Below, in pieces: positions 25,781 to 34,604 of a stretch of 64,000 nt of DNA. How positions within the stretch are numbered: the stretch's first letter is position 1; each line of letters begins with the position of its first letter. Below the pieces are notes generated by a model, which was not told the DNA's origin, made no database searches, and was given only the letters and a program-made list of their open reading frames with translations. Where the stretch lies: NCBI GenBank assembly GCA_051209155.1, contig JBPJGB010000001.1. One strand, written 5' to 3'. This DNA comes from Actomonas sp051209155 (GTDB taxonomy: Bacteria; Verrucomicrobiota; Verrucomicrobiia; Opitutales; Opitutaceae). The position numbers were made by a program, and so were the translations under genes.

Positions 25781-26566
25781 TCACAGGTCGGCCACCGGCG
25801 GTTCGTGGTGCAGCCAGTTCTGTTCGCTGTCGCGCATGAACCAACGTCCCCAAGTCGGATCGTCGAAGCTGACCGGGGTGGTGGCTTTCACGGCGGCGAA
25901 CAGGGATTCCATGTCCTCGGCGGACTGGGTCTCGAGGATGCGGTCGATCGAAGCCATCATGTCGGCCGGGCGATCCGGACAGCGTTCGACCTCGCGCAGC
26001 ATCCATTTGTGAAAGGGGTAGAGGCGTTCATTGTGGGCGAGGATGACCCGGCAGGAAAACAGGATGAAGTTGTCGATGGCGCGTTGCACGACGTAGCGGT
26101 TGCCGTGTTTGCGGCCTTCGCCGGCCATCCATTTCCACGCGTTCATTTGCGCGAGGAAGCGTTGGATGCGGCTCTCTTTTTCGGCCACCGGGTAGCGGGT
26201 GATGCGCTCGATGAGCTCGGGGAGCCGGTCATCCCGGTTGAAGACGATGATCGTGTCCTTGAAGGCGTAGCGCGCGGCCTCGCTGCCGTGCTCGGCGACC
26301 TTTTCCATGAAGTCGATGTCGACATATTTGCCGTCCACGTAACCACCCTCGTAGGTGCAGTGTTCGAAGTTGAGGTAGAGCAGGGCGTCGGCTTCGCGGC
26401 GCCGCGCGTAGGCCGCCGACGAGATGACGATCATGATGTCGACGTCGGAGGTCTCGCGGGCGAAGCCGTGGGCGATGGAACCGCCGACGAGCAGGGCGAT
26501 GACCTCGGGATCGTCAGCGAAGGCTCGCTCGACGTTGGCGAGGGTGTCTTGGTGGTGGGGATACAT
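25781..26566 (-). CDS. Nucleotidyltransferase domain protein
   Basis: A 261-residue protein with an N-terminal nucleotidyltransferase fold. The signature GGSIAHGFARETSDVDIMIV at about residues 28-47 matches GG[ST]x(9-13)DxD, with both catalytic acids present, and a third acid is in YVDIDFME. The C-terminal half is helical with Trp-rich segments (NAWKWMAGEG). The substrate is unknown. Homologues include antibiotic adenylyltransferases and toxin-antitoxin components, but no antitoxin partner is present. Its start codon shares the CATG at 26564-26567 with the divergent lipoprotein-like gene, an unusual arrangement. Confidence 0.8.
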   Translation of the reverse strand: MYPHHQDTLANVERAFADDPEVIALLVGGSIAHGFARETSDVDIMIVISSAAYARRREADALLYLNFEHCTYEGGYVDGKYVDIDFMEKVAEHGSEAARYAFKDTIIVFNRDDRLPELIERITRYPVAEKESRIQRFLAQMNAWKWMAGEGRKHGNRYVVQRAIDNFILFSCRVILAHNERLYPFHKWMLREVERCPDRPADMMASIDRILETQSAEDMESLFAAVKATTPVSFDDPTWGRWFMRDSEQNWLHHEPPVADL

Positions 26567-27350
26567 GACGAAGAAAACGCAGCGAAGGTGGTGGTGGCGG
26601 CCCGCTCTGTTAACGGCCTTGTTTGCGCTAACGTTTGGCGGTAGCGGCTGCGCGACGCGCGGTCCGACCCATCTTTACGTCGCGGGAGCGGGCAGCAGCC
26701 CGATCGTCGATCACGACCTGGAGGGGGAGAACCACGACCGGCTCGAGGGATTTCTGCGGGCGGAGGATCGTGTGATTGGTTTGGGCTACGAGTATAATAC
26801 CGACTACATCTGGCTCCGTCTCGCGCCGGGTAACGAGCTGGTCACCATCAAACGCTCGGAGCGCAAGGAATGGTATCGTTACCAACTGCCGGCTGAGTTT
26901 GGCGCCGCGGGGGCGACCTCGCTCGATCTCGCGGTGCGCGCCTTCAACCGCATGGTCTATGCCGCGATGCCGGAGCCGGGCGTCGTGGGCAAAGTCACGC
27001 GTTACGGCGACGTGTTGCCCAGCGTGCGACCAGGGGACGCGGCGCGGGTGATCGGCGGATTGGCCTGGGATCAGATCAATGACCGGCTCCTCGTGCTCTA
27101 CGCTGATGACGGCACGGTGGTGGCTTACGACGGCGAGACCACGCCGGTGGCAACGGTCCGTTTCGAGCGGGCGGTGGCGCCGACCTCGCTGGCCTATGAC
27201 AGCAACCGCGAGCGTTATATTGTGCCGTTGGCGGAGCGGGCGGGTTTGGGTGAGTTCGATGCGACCGGACGTTTTTTGCGGGTGGTTCCGGTGCCGGTCG
27301 GCCCAAACGCCATCGACGCGGGCCAACGCTCGGCGGTGCGGATGTTTTGA
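26565..27350 (+). CDS. Putative lipoprotein with beta-propeller-like repeats
   Basis: A 261-residue exported protein. The N-terminus is Lys/Arg-rich and Trp-rich, followed by a hydrophobic segment and a Cys at about residue 29 in the context TFGGSGC, which could be a weak lipobox. The mature region contains repeats such as GGLAWDQINDRLLVLYADDGTVVAYD and SLAYDSNRERYIVPLAE, typical of small beta-propeller blades. No function can be assigned. The ATG at 26565 overlaps the reversed start codon of the nucleotidyltransferase gene by two bases. An upstream in-frame start is inside that gene and therefore unlikely. Confidence 0.65.
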   Translation: MTKKTQRRWWWRPALLTALFALTFGGSGCATRGPTHLYVAGAGSSPIVDHDLEGENHDRLEGFLRAEDRVIGLGYEYNTDYIWLRLAPGNELVTIKRSERKEWYRYQLPAEFGAAGATSLDLAVRAFNRMVYAAMPEPGVVGKVTRYGDVLPSVRPGDAARVIGGLAWDQINDRLLVLYADDGTVVAYDGETTPVATVRFERAVAPTSLAYDSNRERYIVPLAERAGLGEFDATGRFLRVVPVPVGPNAIDAGQRSAVRMF

Positions 27351-27492
27351 GCGGGAATTTCACGTAAACCGGCCGATACGTTTTGCGAGTCCGGGGGATC
27401 CGGTTCAAGGTCTGCCTCCCTTCGTCCGGCCCGGCGCTCCCGCGCCCGCCTCGCCCCGAGCGAAGCAACGCAAAACCTCTCAATTTAGATTT

Positions 27493-29712
27493 ATGGATAC
27501 TCCGTTTCCCGACAACGAAAGCGGCGGCAAATGCCCCTTCCACCACCTGCACGGCGGCGTGACCTCGGCCACGACGGCCGGCAGCCGTTCCAATCGCGAC
27601 TGGTGGCCCAATCAGCTCAACCTGCGGATTCTGCACCAGAACTCCGACCTGTCCGATCCGATGGATCCGGATTTCGATTATGCCGAGGCCTTCAAGTCGC
27701 TCGATCTCGCGGCGGTGAAGGCGGACCTCACCGCGTTGATGACCGACTCGCAGGAGTGGTGGCCGGCCGACTTCGGGCACTACGGACCGTTCTTCATCCG
27801 CATGGCCTGGCACGCCGCCGGCACCTACCGCATCGGTGACGGTCGTGGCGGGGGCGGCACGGGGCAGCAACGTTTCGCGCCGCTCAACAGCTGGCCGGAC
27901 AACGCCAACCTCGACAAGGCGCGCCGTCTCCTTTGGCCGATCAAACAGAAATACGGCAAAAAACTCTCCTGGGCCGACCTCCTGATCCTCACCGGCAACG
28001 TCGCGCTTGAGTCGATGGGCTTCAAAACCTTCGGCTTCGGCGGTGGTCGGGCCGATGTGTGGGAACCGGAAGAGGACGTTTACTGGGGCAAGGAAGCCAC
28101 CTGGCTTGGCGATGAACGTTACCACGGGGACCGCGATCTGGAGGACCCGCTCGCTGCCGTGCAGATGGGCCTCATCTACGTGAATCCGGAAGGCCCCAAC
28201 GGCGAACCCGATCCGGTGAAGGCCGCCAAGGACATCCGCGAAACCTTCGCCCGCATGGCGATGAACGACGAGGAAACCGTCGCGTTGATCGCCGGTGGGC
28301 ACACCTTTGGCAAAACCCACGGCGCCGGCGACGCCGCGCACGTGGGCGCTGAGCCCGAAGCCGCTTCGATGGCCGAGCAAGGTCTCGGTTGGACCAGCAG
28401 CTACGGCAGCGGCAAGGGTGCCGACACGGTCACCAGTGGACTCGAAGTCACTTGGACCACCACGCCGACCCAGTGGAGCAACAACTTCTTCGAAAACCTC
28501 TTCGGCTACGAATGGGAACTCGAGAAGAGCCCCGCCGGCGCGCATCAGTGGGTCGCCAAGGACGCCGAGGCCACCGTGCCGCATGCCTTTGACCCGACCA
28601 AGAAACAGCGTCCGACCATGCTCACGACGGACCTCTCGCTGCGCTTCGATCCGGCCTACGAGAAGATTTCGCGCCGTTTCCTCGAGAACCCGGACCAGTT
28701 TGCCGATGCCTTCGCCCGCGCGTGGTTCAAGCTGACGCACCGCGACATGGGGCCGAAGAGCCTCTACCTTGGGCCGGAAGTGCCGTCCGAGGACCTGCTG
28801 TGGCAGGACCCGATTCCGGCGGTCGATCACCCGCTCATCGATGCGGGTGACATCGCGGCGTTGAAGGAGAAGATTCTCGGCTCCGGTCTCGGCATCGCTG
28901 AGCTCGTCTTCGTGGCCTGGTCCGCCGCCTCAACCTTCCGCGGTTCGGACAAGCGGGGCGGCGCCAACGGTGCCCGCATTCGCCTCGCTCCGCAGAAAGA
29001 TTGGGAAGCCAACCAACCTGCGCGTCTCGCCAAGGTGCTCGACGTGCTCACCGGCATTCAAACCGAGTTCAACGGCGCCCAAAGCGACGGCAAGAAGGTC
29101 TCGTTGGCCGACCTGATCGTGCTCGCCGGCAGTGCGGCCGTCGAAGCCGCGGCCAAGAAGGCGGGGCACGATATCGCGGTGCCTTTCACGCCGGGACGCA
29201 CGGATGCGAGCGCCGAGCAAACCGACGTCGAGTCCTTCGCCGCGCTGGAGCCCTACGCCGATGGTTTCCGCAACTTCCAGAAGCCGCGCCTGCCGTGGAA
29301 GGCCGAGCAGATGCTCGTCGACAAGTCCCAGCTCCTGGGCCTCACCGCGCCGGAGATGACCGTGCTCATCGGTGGTCTGCGCGTGCTCAATGCCAATCAC
29401 GGCAAGAAGCAGCACGGGGTGTTCACCGATCGTCCGGAAACGCTCACGAACGACTTCTTCGTCAACCTGCTCGACATGGCCTATCAGGCCAAGCCGACCG
29501 GACCGGAGGAAGAGACCTTCGAAATCTGCGAGCGCGCCTCGGGCGACGTGAAGTGGACCGCGACCCGCGTCGATTTGGTCTTTGGCTCCAACTCACAACT
29601 TCGCGCCATTGCCGAGGTTTACGCCGAGGGCGACGCCGAAGCGAAGTTCGTGCAGGACTTCGTGAAGGCCTGGACCAAGGTCATGAACGCCGACCGCTTC
29701 GACCTGCGCTGA
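27493..29712 (+). CDS. katG: Catalase-peroxidase
   Basis: A 739-residue bifunctional haem enzyme that removes hydrogen peroxide. The distal residues R103, W106 and H107 are in FIRMAWHAAG. The Met-Tyr-Trp crosslink residues are W106, Y229 (GLIYVNPEG) and M255 (TFARMAMND), and the proximal haem ligand is His269 in GGHTFGKTHG. These positions agree with the family numbering. The C-terminal duplicated domain is complete. The ATG at 27493 follows an AT-rich segment without a Shine-Dalgarno sequence. The gene is followed by a strong intrinsic terminator. A 142-base leader region precedes it; I could not identify an OxyR site. Confidence 0.97.
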   Translation: MDTPFPDNESGGKCPFHHLHGGVTSATTAGSRSNRDWWPNQLNLRILHQNSDLSDPMDPDFDYAEAFKSLDLAAVKADLTALMTDSQEWWPADFGHYGPFFIRMAWHAAGTYRIGDGRGGGGTGQQRFAPLNSWPDNANLDKARRLLWPIKQKYGKKLSWADLLILTGNVALESMGFKTFGFGGGRADVWEPEEDVYWGKEATWLGDERYHGDRDLEDPLAAVQMGLIYVNPEGPNGEPDPVKAAKDIRETFARMAMNDEETVALIAGGHTFGKTHGAGDAAHVGAEPEAASMAEQGLGWTSSYGSGKGADTVTSGLEVTWTTTPTQWSNNFFENLFGYEWELEKSPAGAHQWVAKDAEATVPHAFDPTKKQRPTMLTTDLSLRFDPAYEKISRRFLENPDQFADAFARAWFKLTHRDMGPKSLYLGPEVPSEDLLWQDPIPAVDHPLIDAGDIAALKEKILGSGLGIAELVFVAWSAASTFRGSDKRGGANGARIRLAPQKDWEANQPARLAKVLDVLTGIQTEFNGAQSDGKKVSLADLIVLAGSAAVEAAAKKAGHDIAVPFTPGRTDASAEQTDVESFAALEPYADGFRNFQKPRLPWKAEQMLVDKSQLLGLTAPEMTVLIGGLRVLNANHGKKQHGVFTDRPETLTNDFFVNLLDMAYQAKPTGPEEETFEICERASGDVKWTATRVDLVFGSNSQLRAIAEVYAEGDAEAKFVQDFVKAWTKVMNADRFDLR

Positions 29713-29740
29713 GCTAGAACCAAACCACCGCATGGATTTC

Positions 29741-29778
29741 ATACCGCCGGCCGAGCATTCGGTTGGCGGTATTTTTTT
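29741..29778 (+). terminator. Intrinsic terminator of katG
   Basis: ATACCGCC (29741-29748) pairs with GGCGGTAT (29765-29772), with a further partial stem inside, and is followed by a run of seven T residues (29772-29778). It begins 28 bases after the katG stop. Confidence 0.9.
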
Positions 29779-29867
29779 AACCACGAATGGACACGAATGC
29801 ATACGAATGAACAGCGACCGAAACTTAAGATTTCTATTCGTGTTTATTCGTGTCCATTCGTGGTTAA
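29777..29867. repeat. 22-bp perfect inverted repeat with CACGAATGG words
   Basis: Two perfect 22-base arms (29777-29798 and 29846-29867) flank a 47-base centre. The arms are built from the tandem words CACGAAT, ACACGAAT and ATACGAAT, which continue inside the arms. The left arm touches the katG terminator, and the right arm ends 12 bases before the esterase start codon. The AT-rich, repeated wording differs from the surrounding DNA, as expected for a mobile palindromic repeat. It could fold in the esterase leader. Confidence 0.8.
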
Positions 29868-29879
29868 AACCTTTCTGCC

Positions 29880-30845
29880 ATGCCCGCCTTTGATCTCCCG
29901 CTCGACCAACTGAAAACCTATCAGGGCACCAATCCGCGGCCGGCGGATTTTGACGCGTATTGGGACGCGGCGCTGGCGGAGCTCGATGCGCTCGATCCGC
30001 AGATCGAACTCGTGCCCAACGACGCGATCAACCATCCGGCGGTGGAGTGCTTCGATCTTTGGTTCACCGGTGTGGGCGGCGCGCGCATCTACGCCAAATA
30101 CCTGCGTCCGCGGCAGCGCGCGGACGCGCTGCCGGCGATCCTCAAGTTTCACGGTTACTCGCATTACAGCGGCGACTGGATGGAGTCGGTGGCCGAAGCG
30201 AGCGCGGGCTTTGCCGTCGCGGCGATGGACTGCCGCGGGCAGGGCGGTCGATCCGAGGACGCGGGCGGGGCCCGGGGCATGACCTTGCGCGGGCATTTCG
30301 TGCGCGGACTGGATGATCCGGACCCGAAGCGACTCCTCTACCGTGCCATCTATTTGGATACAGCCTTGCTGGCGCGGATCGTGATGAGTTTCGCCGAAGT
30401 CGACGCCGCCCGCGTCGGCGCGACCGGAGCCTCGCAAGGCGGCGCGCTGACCATTGCCTGCGCGGCCTTGGAGCCGCGCGTCAAGCGGGCGGCCCCGGTC
30501 TTTCCCTTCCTGAGTGACTTTCGGCGGGTGTGGGACATGGACCTCGCGAAGGGAGCGTATGAAGAACTACGATACTTCCTGCGCAAGTTCGATCCGCGCC
30601 ACGAGCGCGTGGACGCGCTCTTCACCAAGTTGGGTTACATCGATATCCAACATCTGGCGCCGCGCGTGCGAGGAGAGGTGCTGATGTTCACGGGCTTGAT
30701 GGATCAGATCTGTCCGCCGAGCACCCAATTCGCCGCCTTCAATAGATTGGGCGGCCCCAAAGACATGGTGCTCTACCCGGACTACGAGCATGAAGGGCTG
30801 CCGGATCAGGCCGATCGGGTCTTCGGTTTCCTCCGCGGTCTGTGA
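29880..30845 (+). CDS. Acetylxylan esterase/cephalosporin-C deacetylase family (CE7)
   Basis: A 321-residue alpha/beta-hydrolase of carbohydrate esterase family 7, which removes acetyl groups from xylo-oligosaccharides and similar acetylated compounds. The CE7 RGQG motif is at 119-122, the nucleophile Ser185 is in GASQGG, and the catalytic His304 is in YEHEG. The Asp partner lies in FTGLMDQICPP. No signal peptide is present, so it acts in the cytoplasm. No xylanase genes are near. Length matches the family. The 22-bp inverted repeat directly precedes it. Confidence 0.93.
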   Translation: MPAFDLPLDQLKTYQGTNPRPADFDAYWDAALAELDALDPQIELVPNDAINHPAVECFDLWFTGVGGARIYAKYLRPRQRADALPAILKFHGYSHYSGDWMESVAEASAGFAVAAMDCRGQGGRSEDAGGARGMTLRGHFVRGLDDPDPKRLLYRAIYLDTALLARIVMSFAEVDAARVGATGASQGGALTIACAALEPRVKRAAPVFPFLSDFRRVWDMDLAKGAYEELRYFLRKFDPRHERVDALFTKLGYIDIQHLAPRVRGEVLMFTGLMDQICPPSTQFAAFNRLGGPKDMVLYPDYEHEGLPDQADRVFGFLRGL

Positions 30846-30916
30846 CGATTAACCGGTTACAATGACGGGAGGGGTTTGTTGATCGCTATGACTCGGGCCC
30901 GTCGGTAGAAGGCTGG

Positions 30917-31123
30917 ATGCCCGATCAACCCATGACCGACTTGGAAAACCAACTTGCCGCCGCGAACGAAAACGTGGCTCGTCTGACCGCGGAGAACGAA
31001 GAGCTGCTGGGGCGCCTTTCGGACGCGGAGCTGCTCGCAAAAAAAATGAAGCGTAATTCGCGACGCGACTCCAACTCACTGCGGAGTCAATTGGAGGTCG
31101 CCCAGAACCTGCGGCGCCAATAA
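30917..31123 (+). CDS. Small coiled-coil protein of unknown function
   Basis: A 68-residue, mostly helical protein whose residues 8-40 form a heptad-like coiled coil (LENQLAAANENVARLTAENEELL is too regular to be chance), followed by a basic stretch rich in Lys and Arg. The ATG at 30917 has a good ribosome binding site (AGAAGG) a few bases upstream, one of few in the window. It lies between the esterase and the convergent mrdA, seven bases before the mrdA stop. It may dimerise or bind nucleic acid; no family is recognised. Confidence 0.65.
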   Translation: MPDQPMTDLENQLAAANENVARLTAENEELLGRLSDAELLAKKMKRNSRRDSNSLRSQLEVAQNLRRQ

Positions 31124-31130
31124 CGGCGAG

Positions 31131-33116
31131 TCAGCGGGCCGCCATGGCACCGTCCAAGGTAGCAGGGGGCGCGGGGATGAGTTCCGGGTGCTTCTGCGCC
31201 CAGACTTTGAGGATGTCGTGGGCGACCGGGGCGGAAAAGGTGCCGCCGCCGGTTTCTTCGTTCGGCGTGTCACCCTCGACCATCACAGCGATGGCGACCT
31301 GGGGATTCTCGATGGGCGCGAAGCAGATGAACCAGGCAAAGTTGATGGTGCCCTCGGGCGTGCGCTTCTGGGCCGTGCCGGTTTTGCCGGCGACGCGCAG
31401 GCCGTCGATGCGCTGCGACTTGATCGTGGTGAAGGCGGTGCGGGAGGTGCCGCTGATGGTGCACTCCTCCATGCCCTCGAGCAGGGCGGCATAGTCGGCG
31501 GGGGACAGGCCGATCGGGTCGGTCCTCTGAGGGCGTCGTTCCGGGTCGTGCGTCATGTAGGGCACGGTGCGGGTCTGGCCACGGGCGACCGAGGCTGTGA
31601 AGGTTGCCATCTGAAGGGGCGTCACGAGGAGAAAACCTTGGCCGATGGACATGTTCGCGGTGTCGCCCCCCACCCAGGTTTCGTTGTAGCGCTCCTTTTT
31701 CCACGCCGGGTCAGGCACGAGCGTGCCACCACTTTCGTGGGGGAGCGGGATGCCGGTGCGCTCGCCGAAGCCAAAGCGGCGGGCTTCGGCGGCGATGGCA
31801 TCGGGACCCATTTCCATGCCGTAGTGGTAGTAGAAAACGTTGCAGCTTTTCGCGATGGCGGTGCGCAGGCCGATCTCGCCGTGGGCATGCCCGTCGTGGC
31901 AGGGGAAAAGTTTTCGTCCGACGCGGTAGTAGCCTGTGCAACCCCAATCGGAATCCGGAGTGAGCGCGCCGGCGCGCATGCCGGCGAGCGTGACCAGGAT
32001 CTTGAAGGACGAGCCAGGCGGGTAGAGGCCTTGGATGGGGCGATTCAGCCAGGCGCCGCGGGCATTGATGTCGGCGGCGGTGGCCTGCGAGAGGCGGGGG
32101 GCGAAATCATTGAGGTCGTAGGCGGGCAGGCTGGCCATCACCAGGACCTCACCGGTGTTCACATCGAGCGCGACGGCGGAGCCGGCGAGCTCGTAATCCT
32201 TGAGGAGCGACTCGGCGGCGAGCTGGAGGTCGATGTCGAGGCTGGAGATGACGTTGTCCCCCTGCACGGGAAGTCGGCGTTGCAGGGACTCGACCCGATA
32301 GCCGCCCGGGTCGACGCGATAGATCGTGCCGCCGGCTTCGCCTTGCAGGCGTTCGTCGAACTGTGATTCCAGTCCGTTGCGTCCCTCGGCGCCGACCATC
32401 TTGAAGGTCATGAGATCGGCGCCGGGGAATTCCTCGTCGATCTCGATGTCGCGGTTGGCAGACACGTAACCGAGCACATGGGCGGCGGCGTCGGCGTAGG
32501 GATAATAGCGCGTGCTGGTGGTGTAGACCTGGAGCGGCGAGTTGACCGGGAGTTGCTCCAGCAGGCGCGAATATTCGTCGGGCTGGAGATCTTCGATGAG
32601 GGTGAAGGGCAGCATACGCTGCGCGTTAAAATGACGGCGCAGGTCGCGGGCGTTGAGTTCGTTGGTGCGGCCGAGCGCGCGGTTGATGCGTTGCAGGTAG
32701 CGGTCGACGACAGAGAAGCGCGCGATCTCGGTGAGTTGGGAGGAAGTGGGGACGGCTTCGTCGTCGGGATCGGCCTCGCGGTAGGCTTTGCGGATGTTGA
32801 GGTATTCGCGGTAGATCTCGGAGCGCAGCTCATCGAGGTAGAGCACGGCGGAGAAGCGCGGCCGGTTGCCCACGAGCAGGCGCCCTTCGCGGTCATAGAT
32901 ATTGCCGCGGGGGCCCGGGACCAGAATGCGGCGCTGGCTTTGGACCTTTTCTTTTTCGAGCGCGAGGTCGGAGCGCAGGGTCTGTTGGTAAACCAATCCG
33001 CTGGCGAGCACGCAGAATCCGAGGAGGATCGGCAGGTAGAAGAACTGCAGGCGGGTGTCGCGACCTTTGTGGGTCTCGACCAAGCCGCGAGGTCCGTCTG
33101 TGGGGTAGTCCGCCAT
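31131..33116 (-). CDS. mrdA: Penicillin-binding protein 2
   Basis: A 661-residue class B transpeptidase of the elongasome, which crosslinks peptidoglycan during side-wall growth. One membrane anchor lies at about residues 25-45. The PBP dimerisation domain starts with GPRGNIYDREGRLL. The transpeptidase motifs are S369-S-F-K (YPPGSSFK), S424-C-N (AKSCN) and K-T-G (VAGKTGTAQKR). It follows mreD by eight bases and completes the mreBCD-mrdA group. rodA is not next to it. Length agrees with the family. Confidence 0.96.
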   Translation of the reverse strand: MADYPTDGPRGLVETHKGRDTRLQFFYLPILLGFCVLASGLVYQQTLRSDLALEKEKVQSQRRILVPGPRGNIYDREGRLLVGNRPRFSAVLYLDELRSEIYREYLNIRKAYREADPDDEAVPTSSQLTEIARFSVVDRYLQRINRALGRTNELNARDLRRHFNAQRMLPFTLIEDLQPDEYSRLLEQLPVNSPLQVYTTSTRYYPYADAAAHVLGYVSANRDIEIDEEFPGADLMTFKMVGAEGRNGLESQFDERLQGEAGGTIYRVDPGGYRVESLQRRLPVQGDNVISSLDIDLQLAAESLLKDYELAGSAVALDVNTGEVLVMASLPAYDLNDFAPRLSQATAADINARGAWLNRPIQGLYPPGSSFKILVTLAGMRAGALTPDSDWGCTGYYRVGRKLFPCHDGHAHGEIGLRTAIAKSCNVFYYHYGMEMGPDAIAAEARRFGFGERTGIPLPHESGGTLVPDPAWKKERYNETWVGGDTANMSIGQGFLLVTPLQMATFTASVARGQTRTVPYMTHDPERRPQRTDPIGLSPADYAALLEGMEECTISGTSRTAFTTIKSQRIDGLRVAGKTGTAQKRTPEGTINFAWFICFAPIENPQVAIAVMVEGDTPNEETGGGTFSAPVAHDILKVWAQKHPELIPAPPATLDGAMAAR

Positions 33117-33124
33117 GAGCTACA

Positions 33125-33664
33125 CTATATCGATGCGGTGGGCTCGTCGTGCAAACCGACGCGGGCGATGAACAGCGCTTTTTCCTGCAGGGCGAAAAAC
33201 CAAGGGGCGATGAGCGCGAGGGTGAGTTGGGAGAGGATGAGGTCGCTGAGAAATCGCAGGCCGGAGAACGGTGCGTCCGGGGAACCGCCCAACACGACCG
33301 AAGTCAGGATCACGTAGAGCACGAGATTGGTGATGAGGCCGGCGACGGTGCCGGCGACGGTGCTGGCGGCGGCGAAACGGTTGCGCACGCGGACGATGAC
33401 GAGGTGAGCCACGCTGAAAAGAAAGGCGTTCAGGCCGAAAGGCAGTGGCGTCGTGGCGTCGACCAGCAATCCGATCAGGAAGCAGGCGTTGAACCCCTGT
33501 TGTGGCGCGAGGCGCAGCGCGGGAAACGCGATGAGCAGCCCGCCGAGCCAGAGTGAGATGCCCCAGCCGCCAACGGAGTGGCTCAGCTGTTTGGTGAGCG
33601 CGGCGAGAATCAGCGCGCAGATGAACACCACAGCGGTGCGGCGGTGGCTCGGTTGAAATCTCAC
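33125..33664 (-). CDS. mreD: Rod shape-determining protein MreD
   Basis: A 179-residue membrane protein with about five hydrophobic segments. Like other MreD proteins it is recognised mainly by size, hydrophobicity and its place after mreC; the segment GLLVDATTPLPFGLNAFLF is the conserved core. It forms part of the membrane elongasome complex with MreB, MreC and PBP2. The GTG start at 33664 overlaps the mreC stop in GTGA. Confidence 0.9.
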   Translation of the reverse strand: MRFQPSHRRTAVVFICALILAALTKQLSHSVGGWGISLWLGGLLIAFPALRLAPQQGFNACFLIGLLVDATTPLPFGLNAFLFSVAHLVIVRVRNRFAAASTVAGTVAGLITNLVLYVILTSVVLGGSPDAPFSGLRFLSDLILSQLTLALIAPWFFALQEKALFIARVGLHDEPTASI

Positions 33665-34491
33665 GGCGTGTTGATCGGCACCAGGACGGTGACCGCGGTG
33701 ATTTCGTCGAGCCGTGGATCGAGCGCGACCCGGCCGGTTTTGAAAAGGCCGTCGGGGCTGGGCTCGAGTTGCACGACGGTGCCGAGCTGCAGGCCGCGGG
33801 GGAAGACGCCGCCGAGACCGGAGGTCACGAGCGGCTTGGGATCGGCCGGCGTGGCGTAGAGGTCGAGTGGGACAAATTCGACGATGGCGTGCGGGCGGGA
33901 GAAGGGTGGATTGGCGCCGCCCTGAAAGCTCATGGGGCGATCGTCACCGGCGAACGATGCGGCGAGACGGACGTTGGGGCTACTGATCAAGTCGACCACG
34001 GCCGTGGTGGCGTGCACCTCGGTCACGCGGCCGACGACGCCGCCGACGAAGATGACCGGGGCGCCGACGGGGATGTTGTAGTTCTCGCCTTTGCGAATGA
34101 TGAGGCGCTGCCACCAACCCGAAAGGTCACGGCTGACGACGCGGGCCGGCTCGCTGCGGTAGTTGTCAAAGGTGGGCAGCTGCAGCAGATCCTCGAGTCG
34201 GGCGATTTCGCGCCGAAGCTCGGCGTTCTCCTCGGCGGCGGCGGCGTATTTGGAAACGACGCCGCCCAGGTCGTTGTAGGCGTCGATGATCTCGTGCTTG
34301 GAGCGGGTGCGCATGGCCCAGTAATCCTGCAATTCACGTAGGTAAGATGCGGATACATCCATCGGCGCCTGCATCTCGTAGAACCCGTCGCGGGTGGAAC
34401 GTTTCAGCACGGTCGGCAGGACCAGCCACACCAACAGCAACACCCCGAGGGTGAGGAAGGGTTTGGTCTGATCAAAGCGTCGGTCGGGCAC
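33661..34491 (-). CDS. mreC: Rod shape-determining protein MreC
   Basis: A 276-residue bitopic protein with one N-terminal membrane helix (about residues 11-27), a coiled coil around residues 75-105, and two beta-barrel domains including WQRLIIRKGENYNIPVGAPVI. MreC links MreB to the periplasmic synthases. The start is a GTG at 34491. It overlaps mreD by four bases and lies 113 bases after the mreB stop. The gap contains no obvious signal. Confidence 0.93.
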   Translation of the reverse strand: MPDRRFDQTKPFLTLGVLLLVWLVLPTVLKRSTRDGFYEMQAPMDVSASYLRELQDYWAMRTRSKHEIIDAYNDLGGVVSKYAAAAEENAELRREIARLEDLLQLPTFDNYRSEPARVVSRDLSGWWQRLIIRKGENYNIPVGAPVIFVGGVVGRVTEVHATTAVVDLISSPNVRLAASFAGDDRPMSFQGGANPPFSRPHAIVEFVPLDLYATPADPKPLVTSGLGGVFPRGLQLGTVVQLEPSPDGLFKTGRVALDPRLDEITAVTVLVPINTP

Positions 34492-34604
34492 AGGTTACAG
34501 GGGGCCTGTTAGTCGTGACGGTCGTGGGACCGGCTGACAAGCCCGGGCGCGGGCGAACCGCGATCCGCGCACACATTCCTGCGGCGGGAGGCCGCGGCGA
34601 GGAT

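Noticed and set aside
25781..27350. Toxin-antitoxin module built from the nucleotidyltransferase and the divergent gene
   Set aside because: The partner is an exported propeller-like protein, divergent rather than co-directional, and resembles no antitoxin.
27076..28830. 584-residue minus-strand open frame opposite katG
   Set aside because: Antisense shadow of katG with no recognisable domain.
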